Numbered from the stretch's first letter, positions 47,963-60,423 are shown. The stretch: DNA of 64,000 nucleotides from Chimonanthus salicifolius (GCA_013350335.1 CM023540.1:49396552-49460551), one strand, 5' to 3'. Numbers and translations are program-made. Notes: generated from the sequence alone by a model not told the origin.

Positions 47963-50140
47963 TGTTAGTTCTAAAGTTGAACTAGCCCAATGTCTAGGAA
48001 TGTCCTAAAAGGGAAGGGGAGGGGGGGAGGGGTGTGGGGGTGTTTGTGAATAGGACCTTTTAAGTTCAGTTCAATTGATTATCCAATTTCAATATTTCCA
48101 AACAACTCACAAATTACTGAAAAATGTTTTACCCAATTCAAGGTTTAACTATAATAAACTCTCATGAGTATATGAGCTTAAGATATATGCTATATATATA
48201 AAGTGCTCAAAGTAAACTGAGAAAGTAAAAAAGGGTTTTAACATGGTTCAGGAAATCTGCCTACATCCACATCTCAAGTAAGTTGCTTGAGATTCAACTA
48301 ACCTATTCTTATTAAAGGTCGAGAACAAACCTTACAAATCTCTCTCTTAAGGGTGGAGTAACCCAATAACTAATCTCTTTAACAGGTGTGGAGATTAAAC
48401 CACAAATCAATCTCCTTATGGGTGGAGATGAAACCACTACACCTAATCTCCTTATGGGTGGAAATTAAACCACTAATTCCAAAAAAATACTTCTTTTAAA
48501 TTAGGAATAGGGTTAACTAGCCCTTTACAATGATCTCACAATATAGATTGCTAGCATTGAAGTGAGAGAGGTACCAAGAACACCCCTTGATGGTCAATGT
48601 AGCTTGTGGCTTGTTCTTTGATGATCTTCCTCTTTCTTGCTATTTGGTGGAGTTGTGTAGATATTTCAATGAATGCCAAACTGAAGTGAGTAGAAGAGAC
48701 TAGGATAGAAGTGGGTATGCTATAAGGTCAGTCTTTCTCTTTGAAGATCTTCTCTAAAGATGCACAGTCGATATAGAGCTTGATATGCTCAAGATATGCC
48801 CATGAATGCTTTGATTGTGTTAGAGAAAATTACAAGAGCCTAAAGTGATTTTGACTAAGGGTGATTGAAATCTCTTGGAAGGTTGGGACACTTGTAAGAA
48901 GTATAGAAAATATTGCTTAGAGATGTCTCACATTTGCTCATCAAGAGAGCCTTGTTTATATAGCCAAGATGTCCCACACGTAGTCCAATTCGATTGGTCG
49001 AAATTCAGGTTTCAGTTGTCCGAATTCCATAACAGACGAATCACAACGGTAATATTTCAATGGTCATATTTGACCTTCTAGGCTAGTTTGACTAGATTTT
49101 AAACTTCAACAAATGAGCCATGGAATTCAATCGTCTGGTAAATCTTGGATCGTCTGGATTTGAGAATATTCGGACATTCGGTTGTAAATACACAACGTCT
49201 GGATTTAAGGTAAATTCAGTCGACCGGTTCATGACTTGGGTCGACCAGTCTGATAATTAACTCAGAACTTCACCGTGGAAAATTTAGTTGATTCTTTGAA
49301 GTGCTCTTGAATGCTCTCTTATATTCATATGGATTTAACTATGAGTTCACTTCATGACTATGAGAAAAGTATTTTGATAAAACATTTAAAGCAAGAAAGC
49401 TACTTCATTTAGCTTAGAGATCCAAATTAATGTATATTTATCTTTATCCAGGGATCCTAAGTTTGAGGTCAGTCCTATGGTCCAGTATACATTTTTTTTG
49501 GAAAGCATTCATGGTAGTCTTGATTGTTTCTGGTGCATTGCCTTTCCAATCTTCGTAACTTCTGATCTTCAAGTTTGATCTGACTTTAATATTCTTCCAG
49601 AGGCTAGGTTCCAGACACATATGCACAGTTACAGAATTGACAACATGACCAACTCAGTAAATTGCCCATTTTGGGAATGCAGATTTAACTATTTGACAAT
49701 TTCGTGACAAAACCAGACACAACAAAAGTCAAAAGAAAGTACAAACCTGAGAGAGAGAGACCGACTTAGACAAAAGCTAAGTCTTTAACAATTATACACA
49801 CAACTCTCGTAAATATAAAATTACATTTAGTACAAACACGAATGTAAAGATAAAGTTGCTTGGAGGCATGAAGCAATTTCTTTGAGTTATATCTATAAAT
49901 TGTGTTCTTGTAAGAGCATAGGACATAATCTTGTGGAAATTATCAATTTACCCTTGGATTAGTATCATAAGCAGAATATGTATGGTAAATGATACCAATT
50001 GTTAAATTGAAATGCTTCCCTTGACTTTATGGTACTAATTGATAGTGATCTTTTCATTTTCTCCCCTGAGTTGGGTAATTCTCCCTCTATGTTTGTGATT
50101 GCCACAAACCATAGTGTATAAATTTGTTGTCACAGAACTT
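47963..50140 (-). repeat. LTR of Sirevirus C (3' LTR, minus strand)
   Basis: Starts TGTTAGTTC with a G-rich tract (48005-48050) followed by gtgaatagg, as in the LTR of element B. It carries cgtctgg/cgaccggt inverted motifs near 49010-49250. The right end is approximate: near 50090 the phrase gtgattgccacaaa parallels the region close to the inner end of the B LTR. The minus-strand frame 49444-49626 has no recognisable domain. Confidence 0.6.
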
Positions 50141-50257
50141 CTTCCCCTTTTTGTCACAACTGGACAGAGGGATAAAGTATAAAATGCAGAACACACCATA
50201 AATCTCCCCCTATTTATTATAACATTGATAAATGATAGATTTTTTAGAAGTATGAAC
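50141..50257 (-). other. Sirevirus C 3' leader with polypurine motifs, part 1
   Basis: The minus strand carries gacaaaaaggggaagaag and atagggggagat, like the multiple polypurine tracts described for Sireviruses. The stretch continues at 53706 after the inserted element. Confidence 0.55.
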
Positions 50258-50472
50258 TATTGGAATATATTTAGAGTTATAATATTAATAGAATTATTGT
50301 GTGATTAGGAGTCTAAGTTGGACTTGTCTTTACTTAAGAGATGTATTTGATTTAGACTTATGTTAAGAGTTACAGTTTGATTGTGATAGCCTAGGGTCGG
50401 CTAGAGACTATAAATATATGTAATAGTTTAGGTATTCAACAATATAATATACACAGTATTATCTTTTCTATA
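50258..50472 (+). repeat. Left LTR of the gene-less copia derivative
   Basis: tattggaatata.. to ..ttttctata; the expected TGTTGG start is changed by one base. TATA box at 50409-50416. Confidence 0.88.
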
Positions 50473-50949
50473 TGGTATCAGTCAAAATACGATCTTACTA
50501 AGAGGCCCTCAATAAACAATTTTTTTTTCTCTCCCTCTGCCGGAGAAGATTCATCGGCAGAGGGAGAGGGAGGGAGGGACATGTGAGATCGTCCTTGTAG
50601 TTTCACTGCTAAGCAGAGACTACACACCGTTTGTTCTTCTTTCTTCTTCTTCTTTCTTGCTCTGTGGTGCCGTATTTTCGATTTCTGAATCGTGTTTAAC
50701 CATCTGATCGGGCATCTCTCCTACCTTGGGCACCATCATATGTTTTTGGGCTCTCTAAGAATAGAGGAAGCCCCCTTTCAATCGCTATTTGCAAAATAGC
50801 GCCGCTGGCAGATCTGTCATCTGCCCACTAGCTTCTGCGACTTTCCTGCTGCTCAGATCTCTCATTCCCAGCAGCGGACGCTGGACTTCCTCCACTAATG
50901 TGATATCCCGACACTTGCCTGCTACCGTTTATCAACGGGATCTCACAGC

Positions 50950-51567
50950 GTGATCACTGCCCAGATCTATTACCGTGTGCACCGTGTTTCTTTCAGATCT
51001 GGTTTTCTAGAAGGGAGGCTGCCCTGTTCTCCAGATCTAAGCCCATTGCAATTCGAGCGTCCATCAGATCTAGCTGGTGTCTTCAGATCTAGCTGGACTG
51101 CTCAGTGCTTACCATCACTCGCTGGTCTTACCGTTCGTCCTTCTGTTCTTCAGATCAACACGGATTTGGGACAGGGTCCCAGTCCTCTGATTTCTGCTCT
51201 CTCTTTGTTCTTGCTAATTTGTGCCATCCACATCTCCTTCGATCGGAGCAAAAGAAAAAAAAAACTAAAGAGAACTGAGACAAGTCTCAGATCTCTTTTC
51301 TTCTCAACTACTGCCCATTGCGGTTGCCGCTTGTGCTCACTGGGCACCTATCACCCCCTACAGCCACCCTTCAAGCCAACGATTCTCAGATCTGAAACAT
51401 TTCCCAGCCGAACTCCTCTTAAAAAAAAAAAAAAAAACAGAGGAAGTTCAGTTGCAAATCTACTAATCTGGTTTCTCTGCTGCTGTGCAAAGCCTTGGGG
51501 CCGATTTTCTTTACGAAACAGTGAAGGAACTGCAATTGGTTTATGGATATGCTCAGAGATTTGCTGA
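50950..51567 (+). other. 205-codon open frame inside the copia derivative, not recognised
   Basis: Starts MITAQIYYRVHRV. Composition follows the pyrimidine-rich, CAGATCT-rich repeats of the leader (many Ser, Leu, Pro, Arg), and it has a Lys/Arg-rich middle from A-runs. It matches no gag or pol feature. Most likely a chance frame in the long leader. Confidence 0.25.
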
Positions 51568-51820
51568 AATCGGCATTGCAGATGCACTTCATGAAAGATT
51601 TAGTTCGCCTGGTTTAGCTTCAGAAAACATTCCTTTGAAGGTTGTTGCTCTTAATGATGAGATATGCCGCTTGTTGTTGATTGTGGTGGCACTGATTCAG
51701 TTCTTCAGTTTTCTGTTGTCAAAGTTAGCAGGAAGCGATGCTAAGATTGCAATAATTCTGAATGGGAGATTGGATAGACCAATTTTGTTGAGTAATGATA
51801 TTGAGAAGATCATAAGGTAG
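51485..51820 (+). other. 111-codon open frame, possible captured coding fragment
   Basis: Unlike its surroundings this frame has a balanced, protein-like composition: an amphipathic helical start (FLYETVKELQLVYGYAQRF), a hydrophobic stretch (LLLIVVALIQFFSFLL), and a polar end (KIAIILNGRLDRPILL). It could be a host exon captured by the element or a gag relic. I do not recognise it. Confidence 0.35.
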
Positions 51821-52029
51821 GCCAAGGAAAGTCATGCGACATGTAAGGATGTCATTACTGCCGGATCTGATCTTTCTGCATAACTTTTTAATGCAACTTG
51901 CATCTGGAGCTTCTCAGCCTACTCCCCAGATGTGAACCGTCTGTTCAGTTTTGTTGGTTCTTCTTCCTACGATCTGTATCAAGAAGAAAAAGGGAGAGCC
52001 AAAGAAAGAGAATTCAAAGTGGAGAATTT

Positions 52030-52208
52030 TCATATCCAAATTGTGTGTGTCCCCTGGCACAAAACTAGAAGAGATATTGATGGAATAGCATATCTAATCG
52101 CCAATGGTTTTTTTCCTTTTCATATCCAAATTGTGTGTCCCTGGCACAAAACTAGAAGAGATATTGATGGAATAGCATATCCAATCGCCAATGGTTTTTT
52201 TCCTTTTT
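52030..52208. repeat. Tandem duplication, unit about 87 bp
   Basis: Two copies of a unit beginning 'tttcatatccaaattgtg' and ending 'gccaatggtttttttcc', almost identical; the first has two extra bases. Confidence 0.92.
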
Positions 52209-52849
52209 AGTGGAGACAGAAATGAACAAGCATTGAAAGAAGGCACATATAAAAGAAATAAATTCAATGCAATCTGCTTCTTTAGCTATCAAGGCACTTC
52301 TCAATCAACTGTTTCTGCAAGGCACTTCCAAGCCGGCCTTGTTTCTGTCTGAGATTTCAAGCAGTGACTCAGAGATCGCTTCCACTGCAGTCCTTCCCGT
52401 TGATGTCTACCTCTACACGACGCCATTGTTGTCCCCACATTTGCAGCATCAAGAGTTATTTGTTCACTATTTTTTGTTGATACTGTAACTGTGCAAGCGT
52501 ATGCACAGTGGGCGATTTGTTATCGCTCGATCATCGTTCACCAATCATGATTCAAACCTCGTGTTTTTTTTGCTGTTTCTTCTCGCCACAATCTGCGAGA
52601 TCTGTGTCAAGAAGAAAGGGGAAGAGCTGAAGAAAGGGACACAAATTTCCCTTCTCCTCCTATTTTCGTCGTTTTCGTCGACCCTCTGAAGAAAGGGACA
52701 CAAATTGCCCTTTTCCTTCAATTTTGCTCCTGAAGAAAGGGATACAACTTGCTTCGTTCGAGCACGCCCTGTTTTGGACACATGTCCATTTGTTGTAGAA
52801 TTCACCCACTCATTTTATCTGGAGGACTCTGATTCATCCCCGATTTTTG

Positions 52850-53105
52850 CTGGCCTTCATGGCTACAACCTTTGCTAACCTTTTATGGTTACAGTCTCTT
52901 TACTGGCCTTCATGGCTATAACATTTGCTAACCTTTCATGGTTACAATTTTTTGCTGGCCTTTTATGGCTACAACGTCATTTGCTGGCCTTTCATGGCTT
53001 CAGCCCCTTTTGCTAGCCTTTCATGGCTACAATCTTATTTGCTGGCCTTTCATGGCTACAGCTTTTGCTGGCCTTTATTGCTTCAACCCTTTTGCTGGCC
53101 TTTCC
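52850..53105. repeat. Tandem array, about nine 27-29 bp units (ctttcatggctacaa)
   Basis: Units with the core tgctggcctttcatggctaca recur near 52855, 52880, 52907, 52935, 52962, 52990, 53018, 53048 and 53075. Overlapping open frames here only reflect the repeat. Confidence 0.88.
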
Positions 53106-53495
53106 GATCTGATTGATTGATGTGATGGCGTCAGCCTTTTTTGGCATTTATTATGCCCTTGTTTTGCAGGTCATTCATTGCCTGTGTTTATCGCATATTG
53201 CGATCAATGTTTTTTCCGGACAACTATTTTACGGCCACTGCTGTTGTCCGTGCCAAGTTATGTGTTTCAGGCCGCCATCTGTGTTTGCCGCCTGTCGTTT
53301 TACAACCAGTTAACGCTGCCACATAAACACATATTTGCAACCAGTCAACGCTGTCACCTCAACAAGTTTTACAGCCAATCAGTGTGTTGCTTCAACAAAT
53401 CTTCGTGGCCAATCGGTATGCCACTTTTGCAGTTCACTTGCCGTTTCTTTATGTTTCAAGCTTCGCGTTCATCCACGCTTCAGCTTGCGGGGGCG

Positions 53496-53700
53496 TGTTG
53501 GAATATATTTAGAGTTCTAACTTATTGTGTGATTAGAGTCTAAATTGGACTTATCTTTACTTAAGAGATGTATGTGATTTAGACTTATGTTAAGAGTTAC
53601 AGTTTGATTGTGATAGCCATAGGATCGGCTAGAGGTTATAAATATATGTAATAGTTTAGGTATTCAACAATATAATATACACAGTATTATCTTTTCTACA
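53496..53700 (+). repeat. Right LTR of the gene-less copia derivative
   Basis: TGTTGGAATATA to CTTTTCTACA, TATA box at 53637-53644. Compared with the left LTR it has a short deletion near 53520 and a few substitutions. Confidence 0.9.
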
Positions 53701-53705
53701 TGAAC

Positions 53706-54280
53706 TTCTTAGTGGAAATTTGATGTCTCCCCCTATATGTTGAAGAGTAAGAGAAGAGTTTTGAAAGGTAGTATATCTCCCCCTTACTGATATATCTTTT
53801 ATCACTTGGGAATGCATAGTTGAATGTGATAAGAATGACATTATCATGGCTATATTCATAATGATTTAATTGTATATTCAATGATGTGGAAATGTCCCAG
53901 ACTTCCCAATTGATATCCAATGAAGTGCATAGTCACAATGTGGGTTGAAGACCACTTGTTAAGAGATTTAAAGGATATCAAGGAGTATAAGATTTTCTTA
54001 TAGGCATTGGGAAAGAGAGATAAGAGAAGTCTTATTCTCAAGACATTCTCAAATGACATCAAATATATAATTAGATTTAACTAACAAACATGATTGACTC
54101 AATCACTTACTTGTGAGGGGAGATACATATAACAACTAGAATGTTTAAGTTTCTAAGATAAACTTCAGCCCATGTATTGCATTAGGATAGATTGCATAAT
54201 TTCAGTCACATGAACCATATATGAGCTGCTTGTATGTAAAGTATTGTATATATTCATTTTTGTATCATAGTCTCGGTCAT
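53706..54280 (-). other. Sirevirus C 3' leader with polypurine motifs, part 2
   Basis: Minus-strand gggggagacatc (about 53733) and aagggggagata (about 53778) repeat the polypurine motif of 50205. The region is AT-rich with no convincing frame. RNase H and the rest of the element are not found, so it is a truncated remnant. Confidence 0.5.
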
Positions 54281-54284
54281 GAGA

Positions 54285-54405
54285 TGCTCTGAAATTTTAA
54301 GGGCCCTAGATGAAATTGTAAGATGAGGTCCTACTGCAATTGGTATCCTTTTTATTAGGGCCCTGACATACCCAAAAATTCTATAGGCCGGGCCGGCCCT
54401 GTTGT
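54285..54405. repeat. Remnant of a DNA transposon with gggccggccc end
   Basis: Right end ataggccgggccggccctg, with gggccctag/agggccctg inverted text inside, resembles a widespread plant MITE type. No matching left terminus is seen, so it is probably truncated. Confidence 0.4.
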
Positions 54406-55185
54406 ATCATCATCCTATTCCTGGAATGATTCAGTTCTCCCTCATTTTGCAAGTGATTATTGCAATCACTAGTGATTATGAGTTGTTTCATATCTACCCC
54501 TTTCTGCATGCTATTGTTCTAATGAGTTATATGAATGAACATGGTTTTTGTTTTTGGGAAAATTTTTATGTGTTGTTTTTAAGTTAATAAATTTACATAA
54601 AATTACTAAAAATGTTTTCTCATATCCCTAATCATTTTTTGGTACTTTGATATTATTTTTTAAAAACATTTCAAATTCTCAATTTCGTAACTTAAAAACA
54701 ACATTTGAATATGTAAATGACCGCTCTATAATGATAAAATTACATATCTATGAAGCCGAGGATGTTCTTGATTTTTTGTATTTTTTTGAAAATATAATAA
54801 AAAAATGAGTGGAGAGAAAAAAGTATCTGGCGGAATTTTTAACCAAAATGGTCTCTAAAATTGAAACATTGTCTATCGGCACTTAGTTTGATTTGTCTAT
54901 GTCTATATTCATAAATGAATATATCCGATTAGATTGAAATCAAAGTATTTGGATGTGGCTGCAATTCAAATAATCAACCATGGATCAACTCAAGTTAGAT
55001 CAAATATTCAGGCCCTTCTATAAACAAAATGAATTGAATCACTTCACCTTACTTTTGTTTACTTTAAAGGAGTAGCCTTAGCAACATAACTTTCACATAA
55101 ACCTATCCTATCTCAGTTGCTAATGAAAATGAATTTCATTTTCTAAGAAATGGAGTGAATCTCTCATATCAGCAGTGAATCTGTT
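54406..55185. other. AT-rich intergenic stretch downstream of the PNSB3-like gene
   Basis: No coding sequence or transposon ends recognised. It should include the 3' untranslated region and polyadenylation site of the minus-strand gene ending at 55186. Confidence 0.5.
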
Positions 55186-55236
55186 TCATTTTTCCCATTC
55201 ATGTGCCTTCCACTCGGGTAATGTTTGGATCACAAC
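55186..55236 (-). CDS. PNSB3: PNSB3-like gene, last exon and stop
   Basis: 16 codons, VVIQTLPEWKAHEWEK, then TGA. Acceptor ttatacag. Family members often continue for about ten residues beyond EW; here a stop follows two residues later. Confidence 0.88.
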   Translation of the reverse strand, partial: VVIQTLPEWKAHEWEK

Positions 55237-58200
55237 CTGTATAAAATAGAAATCCAGGAAAAAACAAAAGTAAAATAAAATAAGAGATTTTTTTTTACAT
55301 GGGTTTTCCATTCCACATGGCGGTAAGACTAATCCCACAAACATGTGTAAATCTCTCAATCCATACACACTAGGTCAGTCGATAAAGAGTGACCCCATAG
55401 AAAATGGCTCAGGGAGTTTGAGCGTGAATCGAATTCAATACATCTCTTCATAAAATAAGAGACTTCTGTGAAATGAATTTTAAATTTAGAGAACACTAAT
55501 GAAGGGATTAATTGAGAATGTTTTGGTTTATGGATACTAGATACATACCTGGCCTGTCGACTCTTCTTTACCAACCATGGTTTGACAAGCAAGTCTCCAT
55601 GTATCGGGTTTCTATTTTTTTCATTCCAAATTTAAAAAAATTCTATAATTAAAAAAATATACTTTGACGAAATAAAGAAAGATAATGAAATAATAAAGAA
55701 TATAATTTATAATGAAATTTGAAAGAAAAAGAAAGCTCTAAATAATTCTTTACAAGAATGAAAAAGGATTTTGATTCCAACACCGGTGCTGCAATATCAG
55801 ACATCAACTCATGAGAAAAAAAAAATCAATTCTTTCTCAATTTTATCATTCTATAATAACTTTGCCATAATTATAAATTTATTTTTCTAGTTTATAATTT
55901 TTTTCATGAGCCGATGTTTGATGTAAAAAAAAAAAAACACAAACAAATACAGTAAAACCTTTGTTAGTGCTCCGACTTGCCGAGTCTCTTGTTTGTCAAT
56001 CCATGACTTGGGAAAAACACTTGTTAGAAGATTTGAAGACTCAAAAAGCAATCCGAAGATTGAAGATCAAAATCAAAATTCCAAGATCATCGGTGCATGG
56101 CAATCACACAGGTAAAGTGGCCATAAATGACCTTAGGTGGAACCCACATTTGTAGGTGGGCCTTGCCTAAGTTTAGTTGAACATGTTGGTAAGAACATAA
56201 ACAAGCCTTAGTAGACCCTGGACAGTCACATAATCAGATGGGACACACATTGAAAATCTGGTAAACTGTCAGGTCGACGTGTCGAGTCCACCGACCCATC
56301 AGTGAGACAGGATAGACCCATAGTGGTCTTCGACACATCGACCGAATTGACAAAGGTTCTGGAATGGACACACTGTCATTCGGGGTTACTCTCAGATCTA
56401 GTGTATCGAATTCACCGACCCCTCGGTGAAACATGACTGACCCATCGTGGTCATCGATACGTCGACCTGGGTTGTGTATGAGTTCTGGAACTTAGAACTC
56501 AAGGGTACTCTCAGAACAGACACTCCAATGTAACAGACCCATCAACAGTACCAGGACCGACCCATCGATGGACTGACACTGTCGACTTGGGTTTGACAAG
56601 TTTCTGGTGTAATGACCAGACCCAATATTTCGGGGACTTAAAGAGTTTGGGGATTCCGAGTTTTATTTCGTGCTTTGGTAGCATTGACGGTGGTGTGGGC
56701 TTCGTGGTGGGCCCCAGTTGACTTGATTTCGAGTTTGTGAACTCGAAGGGATTTTTGGTAATTTTGTTATTACAATGTACTCTATCATGAAAAGTGCTTA
56801 AAAATCACACATTTTTATTGCTCGACGTTCTGCATCTGATTTTCCTTCTGCCTTTCAATTTATTTTTTTAAACTTAGTGTCAGTTTTGTAATTGAATTTC
56901 ACGCGTTTCGAGGTTTCACCTTCAAAATATATATAAATAAATGTAAAATAAAATAATTCAAAAAAAAAAAAGAGCTCAAAACCCAAACCCTAGACCTCTC
57001 TTATATAAATTATTTTTCTCTCTTCCTTCCCCTCTTCTCTACTCTTCTTCCCTCTTTTTCCCTAACCCAAATCCTAAAACCCATCCCTAGCTGCCGCCCT
57101 CCCCCATGCATCTCTTTATCTCAGCCTTCTTCCATCCCCTGTTACTCTTATTCTTCTTCTCTTTTCTCTATCTCCCATCCCCCCTCCGCCCCCGCCCCAC
57201 TTTTATTCTTTTTACAAAACCCTAACCCTCCCTCAAACCCTGACCCGCCGTCGCCACTCCTCTATCCCTTCCTCGATTTTCCTCCTCTATTCTTTTTTCC
57301 CCCCTTTCAAAACCAAAATCCTAATCTCCTAACCCTAAACCCGTCGCTGCCATCCTTTCATCTTCTTCTCATTTGTCGCCGCCACCTTCCCCTTGGTCAA
57401 ACCCTGGTGTTTTCTCTCCCCTTTTCTGTTGAGCTGCTAAGTTGACTCAGTCGATACTTAGTTGACACAGTGAGCTCAGCCCTGCACCCTTGCAACCTAG
57501 ACCTGGTCCAACAGTTAGCCCAGGCCCAGCAAGCCCAACTCGAACCCAGCAACCTGTTCGGCCCAGCTTATTTCAAACCCAGCTTGTTCAACCCAATTCC
57601 TCATGGCAGGCTCAGCAGATTGAGCCCAGTTGACCCAAGCCCAACCTTCAGCCCAGCTCTCGGTCCTGGCCCGCTTTGGGGCCCATTTCAGGTTCGTTGT
57701 GGGCTCGTACTTGACCCCTTTCTGGGGAGCATCGTGAAGTGTTTCTAGGACCGTCTCTAGATTGTTTGCAAGCTTGTTTCTAGCTAGATTTGTGCGATCG
57801 TCCTAGTTTTGCAGACTCGTCCCAGCTTCTCAAGCCCGGTAGCCCGTACATTGTTTTTTTTCCAATCCAATTGCCCTATTTTGCCCCCTTGGATTTCTAA
57901 AGCACATACGCAAGTGAGGGGACTTATCACTATTTTAGCATGTATTCACATCTATTTAACCCTTAACCCTGGACATGGAGTGACTTGAATGGGACCCTTG
58001 GTTTATTAAGCCACTCGGTAAGGAAACTGTTGAAAGAATCTATGGCAAGGGACCCATTCGAGTTTACTCATGTCAACTATATGCGATTAATGAGAAATTT
58101 TGATCGGACGAATGGATATTGAACATGATGCTGAAACTTATTGGTAGCATATTGTATATTTAATTATAACATATGAATGAATTCATGAAGAGAATAAGAT

Positions 58201-60372
58201 ATGTGTCGGACATCGAATATAATGCTTGGAACTTAATGATAACATGTGACAAAATTATGCTGAGAGCAAGATATGTGTTGTATATTGAATTTGTTACTTG
58301 GAAGGTGTTGATGATGCATTGCGTGTTTACACATAAAATGCAAATGTAATCACATGTTGGACATAAAAATGTGTGTTTAAGTAATTCGTTATATGCTATT
58401 GATTTACATGATGAGTATGATACTGATTTGGTTAACTAATTGGAATGTGTTTATGTTGTTATGCATGATCATGATAACAATGTGCAGGTATGAGAAGTAA
58501 CCCGCAATGGATAGCGTGTCGTTGGGTGTCGTAATGGAGGAATTATTTATATGTATATATGGTTATGATGATGTGATGATGTTGGTTGTTGGGAGGAAGT
58601 CCCCGTTACGCTCCAGTTGTCGAGACCCCCATAGGAGATACGGGTTTCCCCGTTACATTCCGGTGGTTGAGGTGCCTGCCCTTGAGATTGGCTTCCCGTT
58701 ATGCTCCGGCGGTTGAGACCCCCAAAGGGGATGCGAGTTTCCCCGTTGCATTTCGGCAGTTGAGGCGGTTGTGTATTGTATGGTCTCCTGTTTGTACTGG
58801 TAGGGAGACCGGAGTTGTTGGAGGAACATTGTGAGTTATGAAGGTGATGTCTTGGACTAGTCAGTGGGACCATTGGTTAGTAGTATAGTTGAGCACTCAT
58901 GTACAGAGACATTCATTCTATTATGATGTTCACTACATTTCATACATGTGATATATGTTTATGTTGCTGACATGTGATATATTTTATCCCTTCACTGGGT
59001 TGTGTAGCTCACCCACTTACCTTTCTGGTACCCCGATCATGGAGGGACTAGATGAGCCCCTTGAATAATGCTCTTGGGCAGGAGCACTAGTAATTAGACA
59101 TTTTATAATTATATTTATGTTTTAGATTTGAGAACTCTAAGTTCGTATGGATTCATTATCACATGTTTGTTTGGATGATTGTATAACTATATTTGGTCAA
59201 TCTTTGGTTGTTTGTTATGTTTCTTAGCATTATGGACTTTTGGTTTGTTGAGCGGGCAGGAGGGAGTTACCCCGTTTCAAAAAAAAAAAAAATACACGAT
59301 ATTTGTCCTCTTGTGATGTTTTAAGATTTTTCGGAGATAACACGCCCAGTAGCGGGACAGGGCCTTACATCTGGACTTGAAACTCTATCTGCATGGTTTT
59401 ACCTCAGGTCGATACAATCGACAAGAACGACATATCGAATATAAGGTTGTCGACCCATCAGTGACATAGACCCATCGGTTGCTCCCGTTACTGTACCGTT
59501 GGAGTACATTTAATGCACAACAGTTGAGTCGTTGAATGATCACATTTAAGTTCACCGACCCATCGATATGGTTGACCTGTCGGTGATGAACAGTTTCAAA
59601 AAACTAGTTTGCCTCTCTATAAATATGAAACTATTTGCTACTGTTTGGACATCCTTGGAGAGAATATTTATTAGCCTCATCTACCATAACCAACTGAGAA
59701 ATCAATAGGCTAAGGAAGGATCAAACATCTCTCTTGAGCATTCTCTTGGTGAAGCATTCAAAAGGATCCAACCATTATTGATTGTGATTGAGAGATAGAG
59801 GAAAGGCAAACAATCTAAGATAGACATTGGTGATTCAATTTCCTAGAGACTTCCCAAATTCTTGTGATTCCTCTACACTCGACGCATTTTCAGTCAACTT
59901 GCGAGATCACATTGAGAAGGAGATTTGAGAAATACATCTTCACATTTGCAAAGCTTGAAAGGCAAGTGTTTCTCCTTAATTTTATTTTTATAAATCAAAC
60001 TTGTGAAGTGAATTAAAGAGGGTGTACTATTAAACCACTATAAAAAATAGAGGAATAAGAAGTAGACTAGGGTTGGTCGAACCTTTCAAATTAGGATCGT
60101 ATAGGTGAAAGTCCTACACTATTAGTGTGGGTGTAATTCCTCACTTAGTGAATTTTGGATAACCCAAGTTGGGTGACTCCATCAGTGAATGTAGGAGGGT
60201 TTACTCCGAACCACTTTATATTGGTCTTGTGGTGTTAGAGCTAATTGTTCGAATTCTTGTTTAATCACAATTGCTAACACACACATTTGATTGACTTGTA
60301 TCCGCTGCAAATTGGTTAATTAATCAAGGAATTTTTAAAGGATCAACAAATTTGTAGATTGCCCTAGTCAAC

Positions 60373-60423
<51 letters not shown>

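Larger units (their letters stand above)
50258..53700 (+). mobile_element. Gene-less copia derivative (LARD-like), TSD TGAAC
   Basis: 3443 bp. LTR1 50258-50472 and LTR2 53496-53700 are about 210 bp each and nearly identical. A primer site TGGTATCAG starts at 50473 and a polypurine tract gcttgcgggggcgtg lies at 53482-53495. Flanks are tgaac at 50253-50257 and 53701-53705. The internal 3 kb encodes no gag or pol, so it must depend on another element. It holds repeated CAGATCT words (50809-51393), an 87-bp tandem duplication and a 27-bp tandem array. A 111-codon frame at 51485-51820 is unidentified. Confidence 0.9.
56608..59369 (+). mobile_element. Solo LTR, gypsy-type, TSD TCTGG, nested
   Basis: 2762 bp, TGTAATGACCAGACCC to CGGGACAGGGCCTTACA, flanked by tctgg at 56603-56607 and 59370-59374. 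TATA box at 57002-57009 on the plus strand, followed by a C/T-rich leader (57010-57420). A proline/serine-like chance frame at 57470-57748 has no domain. Confidence 0.9.

Noticed and set aside
49444..49626. 60-codon minus-strand frame as a possible gene
   Set aside because: Lies within the LTR of Sirevirus C and shows no recognised motif.
52850..53105. CRISPR-like array of regular repeats
   Set aside because: Units are adjacent, imperfect and 27-29 bp without unique spacers, inside a plant retroelement; a simple tandem repeat explains it.
57470..57748. 92-codon frame with many Pro and Gln
   Set aside because: Chance frame in the C/T-rich leader of a solo LTR; no domain and no conserved neighbours.
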